Shown piece after piece: positions 44,876-53,839 of a DNA stretch of 64,000 nucleotides (positions are counted from its first letter, which is position 1; each line of letters starts with the position of its first letter). The notes under the pieces are model-generated. The model was not told the origin of the DNA. It saw only the letters and a program-made list of their open reading frames with translations, and searched no databases. The position numbers and the translations under genes were made by a program. Origin of the DNA: an uncultured Lachnospiraceae bacterium (lineage in GTDB: Bacteria > Bacillota > Clostridia > Lachnospirales > Lachnospiraceae). The DNA is taken from the NCBI GenBank assembly GCA_910577765.1, contig CAJTOV010000002.1:1-64000 (forward strand). The letters run 5' to 3'.

Positions 44876-45020
44876 TTACAGTTCACGGGGCGGGGAAAAT
44901 GGTACAGAAACAGACGTCAAGCTGGCTTGTAAGTCTGTTTCTGTACCATTTTCCCCATCGGGCGAACGCCCGATGCTTCTTGTCCGGCTATGCCGGACAA
45001 GAAGATACCCCCCCCCTCGT
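44876..45020. repeat. Multi-hairpin repeat, copy 1
   Basis: Contains a 24-bp perfect inverted repeat (44892-44915 with 44933-44956), then ATCGGGCG-AA-CGCCCGAT (44957-44974), then a 13-bp perfect stem CTTCTTGTCCGGC/GCCGGACAAGAAG (44976-45004). The last two hairpins recur at 49432-49479 and 53690-53741. The left end GTTACAGTTCA resembles the terminal repeat of the complete copy at 53600. The first hairpin differs in sequence between copies. Confidence 0.8.
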
Positions 45021-45038
45021 TAAACGGCAACCTTCATC

Positions 45039-45067
45039 TTGCAAATCTTCCCTCCAGATAGTATACT
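45039..45067 (+). promoter_or_regulatory. Promoter of the two-component operon
   Basis: TTGCAA at 45039-45044 and TATACT at 45062-45067 with a 17-base spacer, 74 bases before the response regulator start. Confidence 0.65.
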
Positions 45068-45140
45068 TAAAAAATCACACCCGGTTTCCCATAGGCATAT
45101 GGACCGGGAAAACCGGAAGAAATCAGGGAGGAGCACTCCA

Positions 45141-46748
45141 ATGTTAAAGGTACTGATCGCAGATGACGAGCACAAGGTCTGCCAGCTGATCGAGAAGCTG
45201 GTGGACTGGGAAGCCCTGAACATGCAGGTGGTGGCTGTGGCGGAGAACGGCATCCAGGCCCTGGAGCAGATCCGGGAATACACCCCGGACATTGCCATTA
45301 CCGATATCCGTATGCCCGGGTACGACGGCCTGGAGCTGGTGCACCTGGCCAAAGAATACAACCCAAAGATGGAATTTATCATCATCAGCGGCTACCGGCA
45401 TTTTGAATACGCACAGACCGCCATCCGCTACGGGGTCAGTGCCTACCTGCTGAAGCCCATTAAGAAGGACGAATTGCAGGAGACCTTAAAGAAGCTTGGG
45501 GAGAAGCTGCGGGCCAGAACCCGGCAGCTGACCTACGAAGAGCAGGTGCAGCTGACCCTGAAAAGCGACGGGGAAGTGCTGCGGCGGGTTTTTCTGTCCG
45601 ACATTCTTTCCCGCCGGAACAAGGCACGGCTTCAGGAACCCCTGGAGAAGCTGAACCAGGAATTCCATTATGGATTCCAGCCCGGGGACTTCTGCATGGC
45701 CATTTTGAAGATCGACGGCCACGGCCTGGACGACGGGCGCCAGCGGCAGTTTCTGGAGGACAAGGTGAAAAGCGCGGCCGCACGGCTTCTGACAGACTGT
45801 GTCTGGGAGCAGGAAATGACCCTGCACGCAGGCAGCTTCTGCTTTCTGCTGAATTTTGACCGGGAGGAAAAGGCCCGGGTGCGGCGGGGGCTTAAGGCGC
45901 TGATGGATGAGATCCGTGTCCAGGGCAGCATTCTCCAGGATATTGCAGTGACCATGTCTGTGGGAACCGCCTGCGGGGAGCCGTCGGGCCTCTGGGCCTC
46001 CCTGAGAAATGCCAGGATGCTGATAGAAGAACGGCTGATCGCCGGCACCGGCAAGCTGATGGAAGGGGAATTCCCGGCGGGAAGCTCCTTTGCGGACAGT
46101 GACCTGTTCGCTGACTTTAATGTCCGAATGTTCCAGGTTCTGGAGACCCTGGACCCGTTCCAGGTGCGGGAACTGATGGTCCAGCTTAAGAGCCAGATGC
46201 TGGCGGCCCGGGGAATCACCGGCCACGACATTCTCCAGATGACCCGGGAGGTGTGCAACCTGTATCTGTTTTTCATGAAGAATAACCGGATTCAGGTGGA
46301 GGAGGATTTTCTGGAGCAGTACAATACCGGGGCCGACAACTGCGGCTCCGCGGCAGAGCTGTTCGACTACATGATCCGGACCCTGACCAGGTCCTTTGAG
46401 AAGGCGGCGCGGCTGAAACGCCAGGACGAGAACCGGCCCATCCGGGTAGCCAGAAAGTATGTGGAGGAGCATTACGGGGAAATGCTGACCTTAGAGCAGG
46501 TCAGTGCGGTGGCAGAGCTGTCCCCGGCCTACTTAAGCACCCAGTTTAAGAAGAGCACCGGCATGACCTTTCTGGAATATCTGTCCAGGGTCCGGATGGA
46601 GGAGGCCAAGAAGCTTCTGAAAGGAACCAGCCGCACTGTGGCAGACATCTGCGGCCAGGTAGGCTACAGCGATGTGCGGTATTTTACAAAGTCATTTACC
46701 AAATACGCCGGGCTCAAGCCCAACGAGTATAGGAAGCTGTATTCATGA
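45141..46748 (+). CDS. YesN/AraC-type response regulator
   Basis: A 535-residue protein from ATG 45141 (GGGAGGAG upstream). Residues 1-120 are a receiver domain: VLIADDEHKVCQLIEKL, phospho-acceptor Asp in DIAITDIRMPGYDG, and YLLKPIKKDEL. A long linker region with degenerate GGDEF-like folds follows. The last 100 residues are an AraC helix-turn-helix pair (LTLEQVSAVAELSPAYLSTQ; VADICGQVGYSDVRYFTKSF). Such regulators usually activate sugar transport genes. It overlaps the kinase gene by 4 bases. Confidence 0.92.
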   Translation: MLKVLIADDEHKVCQLIEKLVDWEALNMQVVAVAENGIQALEQIREYTPDIAITDIRMPGYDGLELVHLAKEYNPKMEFIIISGYRHFEYAQTAIRYGVSAYLLKPIKKDELQETLKKLGEKLRARTRQLTYEEQVQLTLKSDGEVLRRVFLSDILSRRNKARLQEPLEKLNQEFHYGFQPGDFCMAILKIDGHGLDDGRQRQFLEDKVKSAAARLLTDCVWEQEMTLHAGSFCFLLNFDREEKARVRRGLKALMDEIRVQGSILQDIAVTMSVGTACGEPSGLWASLRNARMLIEERLIAGTGKLMEGEFPAGSSFADSDLFADFNVRMFQVLETLDPFQVRELMVQLKSQMLAARGITGHDILQMTREVCNLYLFFMKNNRIQVEEDFLEQYNTGADNCGSAAELFDYMIRTLTRSFEKAARLKRQDENRPIRVARKYVEEHYGEMLTLEQVSAVAELSPAYLSTQFKKSTGMTFLEYLSRVRMEEAKKLLKGTSRTVADICGQVGYSDVRYFTKSFTKYAGLKPNEYRKLYS

Positions 46749-47893
46749 ACAAGAATAAAACATATCTGTCCGGGAGAATCCGCCTTTGCGCCCTTTTGGG
46801 GCTGGGCCTGTTTCTGGCGGCTCTGGGGCATCTCTGGCTGGTGTCCTTAAGCCGTGGAAAAGGGATGGCTGTCTGCGGTGTCCTGACCCTGGCCCTGGCC
46901 GGTTATCTGTGTCTGGTGTACCGGCTGGTGGTGATGCCCTACCGGGAGACCAGGAAGATCTATGAACAGTTTGTCCTGGGCTATGTGCTGGAGGACCTGT
47001 TCACTGCCCGCTATCCCCTGACCCCGGAGACGGACCAGGCAGTGCGCAGGCTCAACCAGATGATCGACCGGAACAACCTGATCAGTGTGTCCAAGAAGCA
47101 GGCCGAATACCTGGCCCTCCAGAACCAGATCAACCCCCACTTTCTCTACAATACCCTGGAAGGCATCCGCAGCGAGGCCCTGATCGCCGGCCTGGACAGT
47201 GTGGCCGAGATGACCGAGGCTCTGGCCACCTTTTTCCGCTATACCATTTCCCGCGTGGAACATCTGGTGACCCTGGAAGACGAGCTGGCCAATATTGAGA
47301 ATTATTACTATATCCAGCAGTTCCGTTTTGGGGACAAGCTGGATTTGAGCATCCAGTATGACCATGACGACGACGATTTTAATGAACTGGATATCCTCCA
47401 GTACTGTCTGCCCAAGCTGACCCTCCAGCCCATTGTGGAGAACTCCATCTACCACGGCATTGAGCGGAAAATCGGCAAAGGCCACCTGGTGATCCGCATC
47501 GGCGTCAGTGATGAACGGATGCGCATCCGCATCTCCGACGACGGACTGGGCATGTCCGACGACAAACTCCGCGCCCTTAACGAGCGGCTCCGCAGCCTAA
47601 GCCTGGAAGACGTGGGGGAGTCCGGCGCCGCCACCCGGACACCGGAATCCGTCTCCGGTCCGGCCGGCCAGAATCCGGCGTCCGGATCTGCTTCCGGTCC
47701 GGCGGGCCAGAATCCGGCGTCCCAATCCGTCTCCCCCACCGGCAGCCGCCCGGCACACAAAGGGGGCATTGCCATTGTCAATGTCAACAACCGTATCAAG
47801 CTTCTTTTCGGCGAAGAGTACGGCATCAGTGTCTACAGCCATGAAGGTGCAGGAACCGATGTCCTTATCAGCCTGCCCCTCAGGCGCGTATAA
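46745..47893 (+). CDS. YesM-type sensor histidine kinase with minimal sensor
   Basis: A 382-residue membrane kinase. Two helices (near residues 12-32 and 38-60) with almost no loop between, so there is no extracellular sensor domain. The His-kinase motif NQINPHFLYNTLEGIRSEAL holds the phospho-acceptor His; the ATPase has ENSIYHGIE and RISDDGLGMSDDKL with GGIAIVNVNNRI. A proline/glycine-rich direct repeat, GPAGQNPAS twice, lies between the G1 and G2 boxes. The absence of a sensor suggests it detects a partner protein, possibly the downstream RbsA-like protein. Confidence 0.9.
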   Translation: MNKNKTYLSGRIRLCALLGLGLFLAALGHLWLVSLSRGKGMAVCGVLTLALAGYLCLVYRLVVMPYRETRKIYEQFVLGYVLEDLFTARYPLTPETDQAVRRLNQMIDRNNLISVSKKQAEYLALQNQINPHFLYNTLEGIRSEALIAGLDSVAEMTEALATFFRYTISRVEHLVTLEDELANIENYYYIQQFRFGDKLDLSIQYDHDDDDFNELDILQYCLPKLTLQPIVENSIYHGIERKIGKGHLVIRIGVSDERMRIRISDDGLGMSDDKLRALNERLRSLSLEDVGESGAATRTPESVSGPAGQNPASGSASGPAGQNPASQSVSPTGSRPAHKGGIAIVNVNNRIKLLFGEEYGISVYSHEGAGTDVLISLPLRRV

Positions 47894-47918
47894 GGAATCA
47901 TCACAGAGAGGAGACCTC

Positions 47919-49364
47919 ATGAAACAGGAACTTCTCCGCATGGACCACATTACCCTTGTCCGGTCCGGCGAGACTCTTCTGGACAACTTAAGCTTCCAGA
48001 TGTTCGCCGGTGAGATCATGGGTCTCATTGCCTGGAGGGACAAGGGCTGCGGCCAGCTGGTCAGCTTAATCTGCAACAACCATCCCATTGACTTCGGAAC
48101 CGTCTGGTACGACGGGCAGATGGTCAACAGCTACTTTCACAGCAGCGGCAGCGGCAACCGGGTCCATGTGATAGAGCAGAAAAGCCACCTGGTGGAAGGC
48201 TTAAGCATTGCGGACAACCTGTTCGTGCTGCGCAAAGGCTTTAAGAAATATTTTATCAACGAGCAGATTCTCTGCCAGCAGGCGTCCGCTTTCCTGCAGG
48301 AAAACGGTATCTGTGTAGACATGGGCAAGCGGGTCAGCAGCCTGACTGCCCTGGAGCGGAGCCTGGTGGAGCTGGGAAAAGCCCTTCTGTCCGGGTGCCG
48401 CCTGGTGATCGTGGATCATCCGGGAAACTTCTTAAGCCACCATGACCTGGTCCGGTTCCAGCGGATGCTGAAACAGGTCCGGAACCAGGGCATTTCCATT
48501 CTGCTGATCGGCAACCACCATGAGGAACTGTTCCGCATTGCGGACCGGACCTCCCTGTTTGCCGAGGGGCGCATTGTCAAGGTTTTTGAGAAGGGGGAGA
48601 TGACTGACCGGAATATTGCCCCCTACATTACAGACTGGCATGTGGGAGAGCCGGAGCTGGAGCCGGAGGCTGAGGACGGGGTTCTGCATTTTCACAGTGT
48701 CAGCGTGGGAAGCCTGGAAAAGCTGCGGTTTGTGCTTCACAAGGGGGAATGTCTGACCATGCTGGATATGGACAGGAAGATCGCCGGGGATGTGCAGCGG
48801 CTTCTTACAGGCCAGGCAGAGTGCCGGGAAGGACGCATCACCCTGGAGCATGAGCCTTACCCCCCCAGGCGGGCAGCCGGTTATCTGGAGGAAGGGATCG
48901 CCATCATTCCCCAGGACTGTACGGAGCGGCTTCTGTTCCGGGACAGGACGTATATGGAGAACCTGACCTTTCTGCTGGACCGGAAGCTGAAGAAAAGCCT
49001 GATTCCGGGAAAGATCTACCGCAGCATCCGCCAGGAGTTTTGGCCACTGGCAGGGGAAGCCCTGGATGCCGCCAGTATCACCGGTCTTTCCCTGAGGGAA
49101 CAGATCGCCCTGGTCTACCACCGGATGCGGCTGTTCTCCCCCAGGGTCCTGGTGTGCATCCAGCCCCTGGCCCACGGGGACATGTACACCCGCATGGAAA
49201 TCCTGAAACTGATCCGGGGCTTTCTGAACCGGGGAACCGCCGTGCTGATCATCACGGCCAATATCTCCGACACCCTGGAAATCTCCGACCGGCTGCTGGT
49301 GGTGGAAGGCGGCACCTGCACGGCAGCTTACGAGAAGCATGAGTTTCACCGGATTGTGCGGTGA
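47919..49364 (+). CDS. RbsA-like pseudo-ABC ATPase in a two-component operon
   Basis: A 481-residue protein from ATG 47919 (GAGGAGACC upstream). It follows the two-ABC-domain architecture of RbsA/MglA: LLRMDHITLVRSGETLLDNL start, VEGLSIADNLFVLRKGF, and a second half ending in a LLVVEGG strand. Critical motifs are lost: the Walker A loop reads LIAWRDKGCGQL, the signature LSGG is SSLTALERSLVE and Walker B is LVIVDHPGNFL without the DE pair. The second half is equally altered. It should not hydrolyse ATP. There is no permease partner. Its fixed place after the kinase points to a signalling role. Confidence 0.75.
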   Translation: MKQELLRMDHITLVRSGETLLDNLSFQMFAGEIMGLIAWRDKGCGQLVSLICNNHPIDFGTVWYDGQMVNSYFHSSGSGNRVHVIEQKSHLVEGLSIADNLFVLRKGFKKYFINEQILCQQASAFLQENGICVDMGKRVSSLTALERSLVELGKALLSGCRLVIVDHPGNFLSHHDLVRFQRMLKQVRNQGISILLIGNHHEELFRIADRTSLFAEGRIVKVFEKGEMTDRNIAPYITDWHVGEPELEPEAEDGVLHFHSVSVGSLEKLRFVLHKGECLTMLDMDRKIAGDVQRLLTGQAECREGRITLEHEPYPPRRAAGYLEEGIAIIPQDCTERLLFRDRTYMENLTFLLDRKLKKSLIPGKIYRSIRQEFWPLAGEALDAASITGLSLREQIALVYHRMRLFSPRVLVCIQPLAHGDMYTRMEILKLIRGFLNRGTAVLIITANISDTLEISDRLLVVEGGTCTAAYEKHEFHRIVR

Positions 49365-49393
49365 GCGCGGGGGGCCGGTTATCCGTGTCAGAC

Positions 49394-49479
49394 GAATGCC
49401 CGGTGCTTCCTGTACGGGACAGCCAGGCCGCATCGGGCGTGCGCCCGGTGCTTCCTGTCCGGCATAGCCGGACAGGAAG
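49394..49479. repeat. Multi-hairpin repeat, copy 2
   Basis: Core hairpins ATCGGGCG-TG-CGCCCGGT (49432-49449) and CTTCCTGTCCGGC-ATA-GCCGGACAGGAAG (49451-49479). Relative to copy 1, a T-A pair in the second stem is changed to C-G on both strands. A decayed partial copy lies just before (49394-49423). It separates two convergent genes. A terminator for both is possible. Confidence 0.75.
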
Positions 49480-49496
49480 ATGCCCTTGAACAGGAA

Positions 49497-50423
49497 CTAC
49501 TTTTTCGTTGCCGCAACCAGCAGAAGAACAATAAAGATACCCTGGATCAGTCTTTGGCCGCCTACACTGATATTTGCGGCATTCAGGAAGGTGGACATTA
49601 AAGTCATCATAAACGCGCCGACGCAGACGGCAATAATATTGGACCTGCCGCCTGCCGCATTGGTTCCGCCTACAAAGCAGGCAGCAATGGAGGGCAGGAA
49701 ATAGGTGGTCCCCAGATCCTGGTTGGCTCCGCCGCAATATGCCGCGTTCAGTGCTCCGGCAAGGCCGCAGAGAGCGCCGTTAATGACAAATGCCGTAATA
49801 ACGGTTTTATGGACAGGAATGCCTGCCAGCCTGGCGGCTTCCCGTTTCTGTCCCACCGCATGGAGATTCATGCCGTATTTTGATTTGTACAGAACCAGGT
49901 ACAGGATCATGGCAATGGCAATGACAAGGGCTGTCATGGAATTGATCCCTGCCAGATTGGTGTTGGTAAACTTCACAAACGTGCTGTCAGGCGAATTGGC
50001 AAATTTATTGGATACCAGCAGGATTACGGTATAATACAGATAACCGGTTGCCATGGTCGTGATCATGGCGTGGATATTCAAATACACGTTAATGCAGGCA
50101 TTGATCAGGCCGCAGGCCATCCCGGCCAAAACCGCCATCCCCAGTCCCAGGGGAATGCTGTACTGCATCAGTTCGCAGGATATGTATGCGGTTAATGTGA
50201 GAATATATTTCTGGGAAATGTCAATGGCACCTTTTCCGCTGGTAACCACAATCATCTGGGCAATGCCCAGCAGCATGGCAAACACACAAAGCTTCAGGCC
50301 GGATGTGATGACACGCACATTGACCGCACCGGACACGGCGCAGATCAGGGCATAAAGAATAATACAGCCCATCAATGGCCAGATAACCGGGCTTTCTAAC
50401 ACTTTCTTCATCTTATGATTCAT
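49497..50423 (-). CDS. Sugar ABC transporter permease (RbsC-type)
   Basis: A 308-residue polytopic membrane protein. ATG 50423 is chosen (AGGAGCG eight bases upstream, inside the preceding gene). It shows around eight to nine helices and the BPD_transp_2 coupling segment LHAVGQKREAARLAGIPVHK, plus YFLPSIAACFVGGTNAAGG. It overlaps the fused ATPase-permease gene by 11 bases and would pair with its permease half in a heterodimer. Confidence 0.9.
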   Translation of the reverse strand: MNHKMKKVLESPVIWPLMGCIILYALICAVSGAVNVRVITSGLKLCVFAMLLGIAQMIVVTSGKGAIDISQKYILTLTAYISCELMQYSIPLGLGMAVLAGMACGLINACINVYLNIHAMITTMATGYLYYTVILLVSNKFANSPDSTFVKFTNTNLAGINSMTALVIAIAMILYLVLYKSKYGMNLHAVGQKREAARLAGIPVHKTVITAFVINGALCGLAGALNAAYCGGANQDLGTTYFLPSIAACFVGGTNAAGGRSNIIAVCVGAFMMTLMSTFLNAANISVGGQRLIQGIFIVLLLVAATKK

Positions 50424-52854
50424 AACCGCCACGCTCCTTTCTGTGAATCAGGAACTTCAGGGCAAGAACACCGATGAGGATCAGGCCGATGATTGCCGTC
50501 TGAAAGTTGGAATTCATTTTCATGGCTGTCAGCAGGGAATTGATCAGATTCATAACGACAGCAGCCATAACCACACCCATGGGCACCGGAACGCCGCCTG
50601 CCATATCGCAGCCGCCAAGGATCACGGTAGCGATGGACATCATGTTGTAATTTACAGAGCTGTTGGCATCCGCGCCGTTGCAGGTACTGGTATAGGCCAA
50701 ACCGGCCAGCACCACAAAGAAACCGGCAATTCCGTATGCGGTAACCTTTGCTGCCAGATGGCTCCACCCGGAGCGCTCCAGGGCCTGGACATTATTGCCG
50801 CTTCCCCGGAGAATAATACCATATCTGCACCGGAACAGAAGATACCAGCAGGCAAGCCCGGCCAGTACCGCGATGACAACCGGCAGGGGGATCACCGGCA
50901 GCTTCAGACGCAGGAAGGCCGAAAGCCATTGGGGACATGCTCCGCCTGGAGTAGGACAGATCAGCAGAGCCAGACCATACCACACGAACTGTGCCCCCAT
51001 GGTAACCACGATGGCCGGAATCTGCCGGATCTTAATCAGTGCAGCCAGCAGCATATACAGCCCGGTAAAGCCCACAAGTCCCAGCAGTCCCAGCAGCGGA
51101 TTTCCGGTCAGCCATATACCTGCAATCACGTTGACCAGACCAATGGAGTAGCCGTTTCCCATATCCACATCGCCGCACATGACGATAAACATCTGGCCCA
51201 GCGCCGCCAGTACCAGGGGCAGCGCGGAGCTGATCTTCATCCGCAGGCCGGTGTAGGACATGAGATTGGGATTAATGAGTACATTTGCCGCGAAAATAAC
51301 AATCAGTGTGATGAGTGGAAGCATCCAGGGAGCGGCCATATACTGGGAAAGCACGCTTTTTGGCTTCTCTTTTATTTCTTTTTTCTCTGTTTCAATAAAA
51401 GCAGCCTTAACCAGACTGGAAACATGGATCTCATCACCCTTTAACTCTTTTGTAATGCAGCCGTCCCTCATGACGTACACCCGGTCGCAGATTTCCATTT
51501 CCAGATCTTCCGTGGAATATAAGATAACGGACTTGCCCATCTGGCGGATTTCATCCAGGAGCCGGTAGATATCCTGTTTGGTTCCGATATCCACACCGGC
51601 AGTCGGGTCATTGAGGATAATGATATCCGCTTCCGAGGCAATGCCCCGGGCGATCAGTGCCTTCTGCTGGTTTCCGCCGGAAAGGGACATGATATTGCTG
51701 TCAATTCCCTGGGCCCGGAATTTTAGTTTGTCGTACCAGCTCTGGGCGGACTGGTCCGCCTTTTTGCCGTCGATCAGAAGCCTTCCCTTTACCCGGTCCA
51801 GATTTGCAATCAGGATATTATTCCGTATGTTCCAGAACGGGAAGACACCTTCCGCGGCCCGGTCACCGGACACATAGGAGAGCCGGCCATTGAGCTCAAT
51901 GCCCCGGATATTCTTTGTCCTGGCCGAGAAAATCTGCTGCAGCAGTTCCTGCTGTCCGGAACCGGCCAGGCCGGATATTCCCATAATCTCTCCCTTTTTC
52001 AGGTAAAGATTAATATGATTTAATCCCCTGGCATTCAAATCAGTAATTTTCAGCATGTCCGGCTGACCGGAGAAATCCGGACTGGTCCGCTTCTTTTTCT
52101 CCGAAGCGCCGCCCATATGGGCAATCAGTTCCTCCTGGGTGATTTCGTCCGAATAAAATTCCCCCTTGTTCCGGCCATTGGTCAGAAGCACAATCCGGTC
52201 GGAAACAACACGGATTTCGTCCAGCTTATGGGAAATGTAAATAACCGCCACACCTCTGGCGCTTAAATCCGCCACGATTTTGTGCAGCTGCCGGGCCTTA
52301 TCCGAAGACAGGGCGCTGGTGGGCTCATCCAGAATCAGGATTTTCAGATTATCCGCCATCAGGGTCTTGCAGATCTCCACCACCTGGCGGTCCGTCAGGC
52401 TTAAGGTTTCCAGAGGTTTCATTATATCGATATTGTTTTCTGGAAAATAGGTGTCAATCAGGTTTCTTACCTCTGTTCTGGTCTTATTTCTCCAGTTCCG
52501 GATGGGGGCCGGACTGTGGCTTACGCTTAACATGGCAAAGTTTTCAAAAATACTCAAATTGGTGCAAAGGGATAAATCCTGGTATGCGCAGTTTACGCCG
52601 ATCTGTTTGGCTACACGGGCATTGTAAGTTTCTTCCGGTGCGCCATTGTAAATGATTTCACCGTCTGTCCTGGGAAGGACGCCGGTGAGAATTTTCATCA
52701 GTGTGGACTTGCCGGCTCCGTTGGGTCCGACAAGTCCGATTACCTCACCTGCATAAATATCCAGATTAACCCCCTGGAGCGCTTTGGTAATGCCGAAAAA
52801 GCGGTCAATGTTTTTCAGGCTCAGGTACGGCTTCTGGCCTTCCTTATGTCTCAA
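50413..52854 (-). CDS. Fused sugar ABC ATPase and permease (RbsA-RbsC)
   Basis: An 813-residue protein. TTG 52854 is the probable start (AAGGAAG ten bases before, right after the upstream stop at 52884). Residues about 1-490 hold two ABC domains: first Walker A GPNGAGKSTLMK, signature-like LSLTDRQ, Walker B ILILDEPTSAL; second half with GLAGSGQQELL and LSGGNQQKALIARG. After a lysine-rich linker, residues 510-813 are a BPD_transp_2 permease. Fusion of ATPase and permease is uncommon in this family. Works with the permease at 49497 and binding protein at 53840. Confidence 0.88.
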   Translation of the reverse strand: MRHKEGQKPYLSLKNIDRFFGITKALQGVNLDIYAGEVIGLVGPNGAGKSTLMKILTGVLPRTDGEIIYNGAPEETYNARVAKQIGVNCAYQDLSLCTNLSIFENFAMLSVSHSPAPIRNWRNKTRTEVRNLIDTYFPENNIDIMKPLETLSLTDRQVVEICKTLMADNLKILILDEPTSALSSDKARQLHKIVADLSARGVAVIYISHKLDEIRVVSDRIVLLTNGRNKGEFYSDEITQEELIAHMGGASEKKKRTSPDFSGQPDMLKITDLNARGLNHINLYLKKGEIMGISGLAGSGQQELLQQIFSARTKNIRGIELNGRLSYVSGDRAAEGVFPFWNIRNNILIANLDRVKGRLLIDGKKADQSAQSWYDKLKFRAQGIDSNIMSLSGGNQQKALIARGIASEADIIILNDPTAGVDIGTKQDIYRLLDEIRQMGKSVILYSTEDLEMEICDRVYVMRDGCITKELKGDEIHVSSLVKAAFIETEKKEIKEKPKSVLSQYMAAPWMLPLITLIVIFAANVLINPNLMSYTGLRMKISSALPLVLAALGQMFIVMCGDVDMGNGYSIGLVNVIAGIWLTGNPLLGLLGLVGFTGLYMLLAALIKIRQIPAIVVTMGAQFVWYGLALLICPTPGGACPQWLSAFLRLKLPVIPLPVVIAVLAGLACWYLLFRCRYGIILRGSGNNVQALERSGWSHLAAKVTAYGIAGFFVVLAGLAYTSTCNGADANSSVNYNMMSIATVILGGCDMAGGVPVPMGVVMAAVVMNLINSLLTAMKMNSNFQTAIIGLILIGVLALKFLIHRKERGGYES

Positions 52855-52883
52855 GCGGATCACTTCCTTTCTGACTGTTGTAT

Positions 52884-53582
52884 TTACTTGTCCAGAACCG
52901 CAACCAGACGGATGGTTGCGCCAGAGCCGTCCTTGAACCGGCATGGAAGCCCTATGACACCGAAAAAAGCGGGAAGAGTATCCAGCCGGTCAACATTTTC
53001 AATAATATACACACCATTTCCCAGCAGCACCTTGTGGGCCGGGTTGGATGTATTGGAGGCATCCAGGGCCGACGCGTCGGTTCCTACCGCACTGACCCCT
53101 TTTTCCAGGAGATACTCTGCCGTCTCCCTGGAGATTCCCGGCCAGTTTTCCATAAACGGTCTGCCTTCTTCCCCTGTTTTCCATTTTTTGTCCCAGCCAA
53201 AACGGAAAAAAACAAGATCGCCTTTTTGGAGAGCTCCGTGTCTGGCTTCAAATTTCTTCACATGGTCGGCAGAGGTTACGCCTCCGGCAGCGGTCCCGGT
53301 GGCATCAATCCTGACACCCCGTCCCATAAGCCGCTTAAGGGGAATTCCGTCAACATATTCCCCTCCCTGGATAAAATGGGAGGGCGCGTCAACATGGGTT
53401 CCGGTATGCTCGCAGAACGTAACGTTTCTCCAGAACGAACCGTCCTCAACATAGTTCATGCCCGGATGCAGGGTGAAACCGGCCTGGGTGGGCCAGTGGG
53501 GAATTCCTTCCTCCAGGGGATGGGTCATGTCCACAAAGGTTGAGACGGCAAGAAGATCCAGGAATTTTTCAAGTGTATTCAT
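52884..53582 (-). CDS. Cyclase-family (kynurenine formamidase-like) hydrolase
   Basis: A 232-residue protein from ATG 53582 (GAGGAATATT upstream). Cyclase (PF04199) motifs: DMTHPLEEGIPHWPT and the metal-binding HTGTHVDAPSHF. LVFFRFGWD, GTDASALD and FFGVIGLP follow. Members hydrolyse N-formylkynurenine, isatin or related amide/lactone bonds. In this sugar ABC cluster it may open a lactone or convert a sugar derivative. It lies between the fused transporter and the insertion copy 3. Confidence 0.8.
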   Translation of the reverse strand: MNTLEKFLDLLAVSTFVDMTHPLEEGIPHWPTQAGFTLHPGMNYVEDGSFWRNVTFCEHTGTHVDAPSHFIQGGEYVDGIPLKRLMGRGVRIDATGTAAGGVTSADHVKKFEARHGALQKGDLVFFRFGWDKKWKTGEEGRPFMENWPGISRETAEYLLEKGVSAVGTDASALDASNTSNPAHKVLLGNGVYIIENVDRLDTLPAFFGVIGLPCRFKDGSGATIRLVAVLDK

Positions 53583-53599
53583 AATATTCCTCATTTTCT

Positions 53600-53762
53600 G
53601 TAACAGTTCAGCCAGGCGGCAAATCCCATGAAAAAGGGTGTCGCAAGCTCGCTTTTGCTTGCGTAAGCGCTTTTTCATGGGATTTGACATCGGGCGGACG
53701 CCCGAAGCTTCTTGTCCCCGACGCTTTTCGGGGGCAAGAAGATGACCTGGCTGAACTGTTAC
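53600..53762. mobile_element. Multi-hairpin MITE-like element, copy 3, complete
   Basis: The element is bounded by perfect 17-bp inverted repeats, GTAACAGTTCAGCCAGG (53600-53616) and CCTGGCTGAACTGTTAC (53746-53762). It is flanked by exact 8-bp direct repeats CATTTTCT at 53592-53599 and 53763-53770, the mark of insertion. Inside are three hairpins: 53620-53636/53670-53686 (17-bp perfect), TCGGGCG-CGCCCGA (53690-53705) and CTTCTTG...CAAGAAG (53708-53741). An 8-bp duplication and GTAA ends recall IS66-family insertion sequences, so mobilisation by such a transposase is inferred. No coding sequence inside. Confidence 0.85.
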
Positions 53763-53839
53763 CATTTTCTAAAACAGGGGATGCGGCAGAAGTATGCCGC
53801 ATCCCCCTGCTGCGGGGCAGCTGATTTACTTTATCAGAC

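Noticed and set aside
44876..45020. Copy 1 of the hairpin repeat as a CRISPR-like array
   Set aside because: There are no regularly spaced direct repeats with unique spacers; the structure is made of inverted repeats.
45486..46472. Minus-strand open frame of 328 codons
   Set aside because: Antisense shadow of the YesN-type regulator, no recognisable protein features.
48432..49433. Minus-strand open frame of 333 codons
   Set aside because: Antisense shadow of the pseudo-RbsA gene, no ribosome site.
50443..51444. Plus-strand open frame of 333 codons
   Set aside because: Antisense shadow of the fused transporter gene.
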